A DNA stretch of 64,000 nucleotides, taken from the NCBI GenBank assembly GCA_964059195.1, contig CAXKWD010000004.1:119632043-119696042 (forward strand). Reading direction: 5' to 3'. The position numbers and the translations under genes were made by a program. The notes beneath the pieces were generated by a model that worked only from the letters and a program-made list of their open reading frames with translations, had not been told where the DNA came from and searched no databases. The stretch's first letter is position 1, and each line of letters starts with the position of its first letter. Below are positions 58,141 to 64,000 of the stretch, in pieces. The DNA comes from Ectobius pallidus (lineage: Eukaryota > Arthropoda > Insecta > Blattodea > Ectobiidae).

Positions 58141-58150
58141 CATTTATCAG

Positions 58151-58797
58151 TAGACCTGGGATTTTAGGCTGTAAAAAAATTTGTTTTAGGCATCTAAAAT
58201 AGGCTTTTAAAACAAGTAAATAGGCTTTTAAAAGAGAAAATATTCACTTAAAATATGTTTTAAAAATGCGTAAATAGATAGAAAATAGAGTAAAGTATTA
58301 CAATATACACTTAAACTGTAACATGGTCTTTTTTTTACTGCAAGAAACGTGGTATACCTACTCTTAACAGATTTAACTACAAAATTAGGCATCACTTAAA
58401 CAGATGTTCTTTCATTGGTGACTTGACACAGTAGTCCTTCCCCCTTAATCCTCCCCCTCCCCCGGAGGTCAGCATTCCTTTAGAGACAATTGTTTGGAAT
58501 AATAAAGTTTCTGTGAAAAACCCACCTCTACCGTTCTGCTTTTCATTGAGGGATGTCCATAATAAGATTGTAAAAATTACAGAAGTTTAATTTTATTTTA
58601 AATGTACAAAATAGGCATTTTAGGCACTAAAATAATAAAGTAGGCTTCAAAGGTCCAAATAGGCATTTTAGGGCAGTATAAAACTCTATAAATCTCTATT
58701 TAAAACTCTATTTATCATGAAACATCCACATGTTTAAAAATTGTCATGTTATTTCATAAGGAACAAAATAGGCATTTGCCTTAAAATCCCAGGTCTA
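58151..58797. mobile_element. hAT MITE nested in the mariner element
   Basis: Perfect 8-bp duplication TTTATCAG (58143-58150 and 58798-58805) and inverted tips TAGACCTGGGATTTTA. Interior rich in TAGGCATTTTAGG-type words. 647 bp. Confidence 0.92.
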
Positions 58798-58959
58798 TTT
58801 ATCAGACACAATTTTCAAAACAAACAAAAACTAACGGAAGAATTGTAAATGACAATTATTGCTCTAACAAATGTGATCGTTAAACTTTGCATTACAGTGA
58901 TGTGTATTATTTTTATATGCATTTCAAAATCGTCAGATTATTCTGCCGGTCCCTGTATA

Positions 58960-60190
58960 ATATAAAATAAGTTATATCTACATTATAGAACACGACGTAA
59001 TACAAAATAACAAAACTAAGCTTATAATAAATTCCTTATCAACAATACAATTTCCAATTCATAGAAAAAAGTCATCAGTGCAATAAAGGCACTCAGAGAT
59101 TATAGTAGGGCTGTTTTAAGTTGGCACAGAATACAGCAGGTAGCTGAAAGTTACTCACTCCACTACCCCCCACTGGCAGAGTGGTAGAGAAAGTTGTGGG
59201 GTAATACAGAAATTTGTAGTCCAAGTATTTCCAGATGTCATTCAGTTGTCGTTTTAAAAGCAGACGTGGCGGCTTGTTATTGTGAAGAGTGTTGTACTAA
59301 ATATTTATTTATTTTATACTAGCTGAAAAGGCCCGGCGTCGCCCGGGCTTTGTATTTTTTAATTTGAAATTAACTTATGGAGAACTTTCGATTTTGAAAC
59401 TCTAGGTCCTTATATAATATGTACGTATGTAGAACTTGAATTGAAGAAAAAGATTTATCACACTCAAACTATTCCATTAGAAAACGCTAGGTATAGCTTT
59501 TTATGGTTCATAGAGGATGTCGAATGCTGCATTCCGTTGCTTCTACACATCATGCTTGGGAGGGGTTGAAATAAGAAGAAACATAAATTACAAAAGATTG
59601 TACTGACTTGACGGAAAATTTTACTTCTCATTCTCATGTTACCATACAATCGTTTCGGGGCTGAAATAAAAGAGAAATGAGAAACTTTCATACTTTCCTC
59701 CCCTAAAACCCGGGACATAATATACTGCGAGCATAGGACTCAAAATGTTCCATCCCATGCTTAGGGCCTATGATAAACATCCCTATTTCTCAACTAATAC
59801 AAAGCCTACAGCTATGGATAACGTATCAGCGGAAAGGATTATTTACAGACTTCTGATATAGCATACTCACATACTTAAGTTGTCCCTGCAATACGACCTC
59901 TTATTCTACATCAAAATGTGAAGTGAGAAAATATTTCTTATGTCAAGGGTAGAGAAAGTTATGTGACTGCATCACAATGTGCTTTATTTTCGTGGATTTT
60001 ATACTTCAAGAATTATTTTTACAAATGTATTACATCGATAGCATCAAAATTCGTTAAAGTCCAATATTATGTAGTGTCCAAAGCCCCATATGAACTGAAA
60101 GTCTTACGCAATTCTAACCGTCCGATTATTTATTTAGACGAAACGTAGGTTAATATAAACCACACCAAAGGCAAGGTTTGGATGTGTGAA
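58960..60190. other. Unassigned apart from a Helitron-like end
   Basis: No gene. At 59322-59346 on the minus strand a GC-rich hairpin (GCCCGGGCGACGCCGGGC) precedes CTAGT by about 9 nt, a Helitron 3' signature. The body would lie to the right (59347 on). Confidence 0.45.
59322..59346 (-). mobile_element. Helitron-like 3' terminus
   Basis: Hairpin plus CTAGT as described for this stretch. The hairpin sequence differs from the 11757 and 42412 ends, so a different family. The 5' end was not found. Confidence 0.45.
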
Positions 60191-60193
60191 AAC

Positions 60194-60694
60194 TAGGGCT
60201 GAAAATCGATTAAAATTTCCAATCGAGTTAACGCTTGACTTTAATCGATTAATCGACTGATTAATCGACAAATAGGTCGGTATTTTAGACGAAACCAAAG
60301 TGTACATTTAATATTGTTTTACACGTTTAATAACTACTACACTACAGATAATCAGAAGAAATCCTGAATTAATGAATACCATTATTAGTTAACTAGTGAA
60401 AGAATATATACAAAACTTACATTTCCGGTTACTTTTTCAGTCAAGACTTGAGACATACGAGTTTGTTGATATTTGAATGTTCAAGAGACGATCTTAGCTT
60501 GTTTACAATAATACCGGTAGCACTAAAAACTCTCTCACTCGGCACTGAGACAAGAGTTTGGTCATTTGACCCATTTCTCGAAACACGTTTTTCAGAATTC
60601 GACTAAACCGATTAATCGGAAAATGTAATTGATCGACGATTAAATATTTAATCGATTAATCAGCTCAATTAATCGATTAATCGGTACAGCCCTA
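60194..60694. mobile_element. hAT MITE (TAGGGCTG ends, ATTAATCG-rich)
   Basis: Perfect 8-bp duplication GTGAAAAC (60186-60193 and 60695-60702). Tips TAGGGCTG and CAGCCCTA, subterminal AATCGATTAATCG repeats at both ends. 501 bp. Confidence 0.93.
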
Positions 60695-60925
60695 GTGAAA
60701 ACCCTGATGGCGAACTTGAACAACGCCACCTTGGAACAAGGCCGCAACACGGAACGAGTGACGTCACAGCAGGGGTCCGACTACTTCGCGATATCCTCCA
60801 AGTTCGTACGGAAATATTTAATCAGCGGATGATTTATTTTACTAGTATTTTCGCATGTTGAATATAAATGAAGCACTTTTGTATATTTAGGCCTATGCAT
60901 GGCAATTTTCGTTTTCATTTTAAGG

Positions 60926-61735
60926 AACTAAAGAAACCTGTCCTGTTGCCGTGTTATAAAATATTCTGCAAGTTTCCTCCTCATGACATCAAAGTAAAAC
61001 ATTTAGTTATTTACAATTTTACTTCTGCCATTTCGTTTATGCTATTGGAATTTTTTTCATATTTCTAACTATATTTTCGGATTTCCGCCAGATTGAAAAT
61101 AAAAATAAAGGAAAATAACACTCTGTACATTGCATAACATATGAAATCTTAAAGCCTAATTACAAATATATTTAGTACACTTTATTTGCCTTGAAATACA
61201 TAAAAGACTCAAGGAAAGGGAACATCACATGATTTAAAAAAATAACACAACATTACTCTTTAATACAAAGTTGTCAGGTGTGCTTACAAATACATTTAGT
61301 AAAATTATAACTTGATAAACTAAAAAAACCTGTCCTGTTGCCGTGATATAAAATATTCTGCAAGTTTTATCCTCATAACATCAAAGTAAAACATTTTCAG
61401 TATTTAGGCCTACAATTTTACTTTTGCAATTTCTTTTAAGCTATTAGAATTTTTAGCATATTTCTAACTATATTGTCGGATTTCCGACAAAATGAAAATA
61501 AAAATAAAGGAAAACAACACTACAGTACATTGCACAATATATAAAAGCTTACAGCCTAATTAAAAATATATTTTGTACACTTTTTTTGCCTTGAAGTATA
61601 TAAAAGACAAGGAAAGACAAGGAAAGGGAACATCACATGATATAAAAATATAACACAACATTAATGTCATTATTCTTTAATACAAAGATGTCAGGTGTGC
61701 TTAGAAATATGGTACAATTAGTAAAATTTATATAG
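60926..61735 (+). repeat. Tandem duplication, units of about 390-415 bp
   Basis: Units 60926-61317 and 61318-61735 share AACCTGTCCTGTTGCCGTG, AAATATTCTGCAAGTTT, GGAAAGGGAACATCACATGA and GTCAGGTGTGCTTA, about 85-90% identical. Non-coding. Confidence 0.9.
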
Positions 61736-61766
61736 TAAATTTATAAGTTTAAATTATCATATTACC

Positions 61767-62110
61767 ATAAAAACAGCCTGTGGAGAAGAGATAGGAAAAA
61801 ATGATCTGAATAATGCAATGAGGTCCATAGAATGCCTGATACGGAAAGCTACAGTAACAAAGATACTAGGGTCCCGAAGAGCAAAATCATGGTTCGACTC
61901 AGCTTGTTATAATAAGAGAAAAGCAGTAATAAACAACTTACATAAAGCACATGTTTCCCGAAGGGAAGAGGATCTGTCGCTATACAGTCAATCAAGAAGG
62001 GAATACAAAGCCCTCCTGATAAATAAAAAGGAAGACTACATGGAAACACAAGCAGCAAAGATAATAGAGGAAGCACAGAGAGACCCTTTCAAAACACAAA
62101 GGCCCTGAAA
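61767..62110 (+). pseudogene. LINE linker fragment (endonuclease to RT)
   Basis: Encodes RAKSWFDSACYNKRKAVINN, HKAHVSRREEDLSLYSQSRR, EYKALLINKKEDYMETQAAK and DPFKTQRP, then a stop. The W-D--C---R and YK-L---KK--Y pattern is the linker before LINE RT domains. Nothing of the RT remains. Confidence 0.75.
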
Positions 62111-62124
62111 GCCAATATGCCCAC

Positions 62125-62480
62125 ATACAATACAAATGGAGACATGGGTGGACCACCGTATGAATGACCTACAATGTTTCCCCCTTTATAATCCAATTGT
62201 GGTTTCAAATGAATTTCATCCATCAGAACAACAATAATCTTATCGTCACCATTTAGTAATGTCATTTTTTAGCAAGATACTTCAGCAAATGTTCTGGGAT
62301 CTGCTCCAGTATAGGTGTAGTTGAAAGTTTACTACATAACCTTGATATAGTCTTAGGACAAGGCATAGCGATGAGACCACTGGGGTGATATGGAGTGCAC
62401 AAGTGACTAGAATACCAATGTGGGATAAACTTTGGTTTAGGTCCCTCGAAAATTTTCTAAGTCCGAAAGTTCACGTTGAT
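62125..62480 (-). pseudogene. P-element/THAP9-like transposase fragment, central part
   Basis: Minus strand: MPCPKTISRLCSKLSTTPIL and EQIPEHLLKYLAKK, a frameshift, then DDKIIVVLMDEIHLKPQLDY and KGGNIVGHSYGG. The LMDE-H-KPQL-Y--G--VG box is the RNase H-like core of P-element-type transposases. It is truncated at its end by the LINE fragment boundary. Confidence 0.7.
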
Positions 62481-62559
62481 ATGCTATGAACTGCGAAGAT
62501 TCCCGAAGTTTTTATCCGAAGTGCCGAGACTAGGAATGAAGGCAACATCTGAAGTCACT

Positions 62560-62835
62560 GCTGCCAATATATGCACCAAAACCCCAGACATGTGTTCTGC
62601 AGATTGGTTCAAGTCCCAAAATGTAAAAATCGTAAATCCGGTGACTGGTGTTCATACGAACAATATCGAGTCACGTTGGCGATCTCTCCGTGCACGCCTA
62701 GCCAGGGGCGGTATCAGACTCGAACAGGTAGATACCCATTTGGTAGAATACTTGTGGCGTCTGGACTGTGAGCACCGACTAGCAGATCCATTTCAAGAAA
62801 TGGAAGATATCAGGACTGTTTATCCTGTAGACTAG
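62560..62835 (+). pseudogene. ISXO2/Merlin-type transposase C-terminal fragment
   Basis: DWFKSQNVKIVNPVTGVHTN then NIESRWRSLRARLARGGIRL, THLVEYLWR, and DPFQEMEDIRTVYPVD to the stop. The NPVTG-HTN-IES-WR and EYLWR boxes are those of the ISXO2-like (IS1595-related) DDE domain, found in eukaryotes in Merlin transposons. The first catalytic residues are absent. Uninterrupted here and followed by AATAAA at about 62873, so a domesticated or retro-copied piece is possible. Confidence 0.7.
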
Positions 62836-63281
62836 AGTTTAAAGTTAAGTAGGTTTAGCGCCTTTACTTGTAAATAAATTATTGTTATTATTATTATTAT
62901 TGTAAATATTGTACTAGTGTTTGAGGTATTGTAGGCCTACTGATTTTAGAATTGCATGCATTCATTTCCATCACAAATAGATCAAACAAACAAACATTTC
63001 GGTACATTTAATTTAATTGGAAGTGCTAGCTGCAGCTTCACCCGTAGCGTCACTTGTAGCATTACGAAATTGCGCATTAGAGTCAGTGTCTTCACGTTGG
63101 AAATTGGCAGCGTGACCTAGGGTACACAATTCCAGCAATGTTGCCAGCAGTACATGAAGTCTCCAATCCAAAATGGCGCGTGCCTAGTAAGTAAAGAATT
63201 CGTCGAATGTGCAATTAATCTGTTTATATTAATAAATGATATAAACGTTTGTGTAGTTAAAAAAAAAAACAGAAAAAAATG
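62836..63281. other. Unassigned; weak exon-like signal
   Basis: At 63170-63187, CCAAAATGGCGCGTGCCTA/GTAAGTA combines a YY1-like ATG context with a strong donor, so a plus-strand first exon is conceivable. No downstream exon is visible. Confidence 0.2.
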
Positions 63282-63957
63282 TTAATGACGCGTAGACCTT
63301 AAAAATTCTGAAATACAAGAAAAACGCAGGAAACAGAAACTTTTTTTTAAGGGACCTATTCCAAAGTTGAGCCCTAATGGGTCCCAACTATATCTTGCCT
63401 TCGATTTTTTACAGTTTATGAGAGAAACCTGTTTCTTCAAAAACTGGATTGCATCCTGATTATCTGGCAATTTTAAAGCTAAACCGCTTAGAATATCAGC
63501 CACAAAAACAATGTTGTCTTCAATGCTTGTGCTTTCCACATTCATGAATTTTAAATAAACATTATTTAAAAGACAACATAAATCAGATGTGGTACTTACA
63601 GTGGTTGGCATTGTAACATTTTGTATCCGACTGATCTGTATGTCATTTACATGCACTGACAGGCTGAGTTTGTCATCGATTATAGCATGACAAAGAACTA
63701 TAGGATATGGCACATATAAAACACAGGGACATGTCTTTCTTCACCACTATCCATTCCTTCTTCAGGTCACAATCACTGATTATGTTATACAATTCATCAA
63801 GTGAACTAATTGAAGTTTTCTTCATATGATTTTCCTGGTTCAATATACTTTCTGCTACAGCTGCATTCAGGAAAGCATTCTCCAATCGTTGTCTACGATC
63901 CTCTGGGTCTTCTCTGGATGTTGATGGAGTCGACAAGTAAGTAGGGCATCCAGGCAA
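63282..63957 (-). pseudogene. P-element/THAP9-like transposase fragment, N-terminal part
   Basis: Minus strand: STSREDPEDRRQRLENAFLN and SISSLDELYNIISDCDLKKE, a frameshift near 63700, then DDKLSLSVHVNDIQISRIQN, LLNNVYLKFMNVE and QDAIQFLKKQVSLINCKKSK. This fits the region before the catalytic core in P-element-like proteins. A real intron or further exon boundary near 63340 is possible. Together with 62125-62480 it reads as one broken element, with the ISXO2-like piece between. Confidence 0.55.
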
Positions 63958-64000
63958 GATAGAAGGTACTGCGCCTGATGAAAAAAAAAAAGATTAAGCA

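Larger units (their letters stand above)
57542..58955 (+). mobile_element. Tc1/mariner-superfamily element with nested MITE
   Basis: Long inverted termini of about 155-160 bp (57542-57700 and 58798-58955), tips CAGGG-CCGGCAGAATAA, flanked by TA (57540-57541 and 58956-58957). About 760 bp without the nested MITE, so internally deleted. Confidence 0.9.

Noticed and set aside
62476..62560. True N-terminus of the ISXO2-like protein
   Set aside because: The first 30-odd residues do not resemble the family. The recognisable domain starts only near 62580, so the upstream ATG is probably fortuitous.

Overview
The window reads as AT-rich nuclear DNA of an arthropod, most likely an insect (a cockroach- or termite-like repeat-rich genome is my guess, not proven). 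It has introns with GT/AG signals, LTR and non-LTR retrotransposons, a Penelope-like element, many hAT and Tc1/mariner derivatives, tRNA-derived SINEs, and no bacterial gene organisation. Two pieces of host gene are visible. One is a small minus-strand gene whose coding exons lie at 33276-33463, 16971-17167 and 15078-15244. Its intron phases match, it has a probable 5' non-coding exon ending at 35865, and it encodes about 183 residues: a membrane-anchored protein that looks START/SRPBCC-like. The other is a lone plus-strand exon (6415-6550) from the inactive second domain of a receptor-type tyrosine phosphatase.

Layout: 1-5.8 kb holds a SINE-like insertion and a BEL/Pao LTR element (1202-5768, minus). 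5.8-8 kb holds the phosphatase exon and a LINE tail fragment. 8.2-11.1 kb is a head-to-head pair of Penelope-like elements, one carrying a hAT insertion. 13.6-36 kb is the host gene, whose introns and 3' UTR are packed with inverted repeats, pogo- and mariner-type elements, an RTE-like LINE split by a hAT element, a perfect 46-bp hairpin insertion and a nearly full CR1/Jockey-group LINE (25299-28852). 36-42.7 kb holds hAT elements, tandem duplications and a Helitron-like end. 42949-48299 is a second BEL/Pao element with both LTRs and a 5-bp target duplication. 48.3-54.6 kb is a duplicated segment with nested hAT insertions, SINEs and a large foldback element. 54.7-57.5 kb is a Jockey-group LINE interrupted by a GC-rich SINE-like element. 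57.5-64 kb holds a mariner element with a hAT MITE inside it, more MITEs, a 0.4-kb tandem duplication and fragments of LINE, P-element-like and Merlin/ISXO2-like transposases.

No protein-coding mobile element here looks fully intact. The two BEL/Pao copies have nearly identical LTR pairs, yet each carries an in-frame internal deletion that removes polymerase parts, so they were probably mobilised as defective copies. I found no convincing undescribed biological system. The observations most worth a second look are the hairpin retro-insertion (24655-24806), the inverted-repeat 3' UTR of the host gene, the two in-frame-deleted BEL/Pao elements, the GC-rich SINE-like family with perfect target-site duplications, and the set of hAT relatives sharing a CAGTGGCG end.
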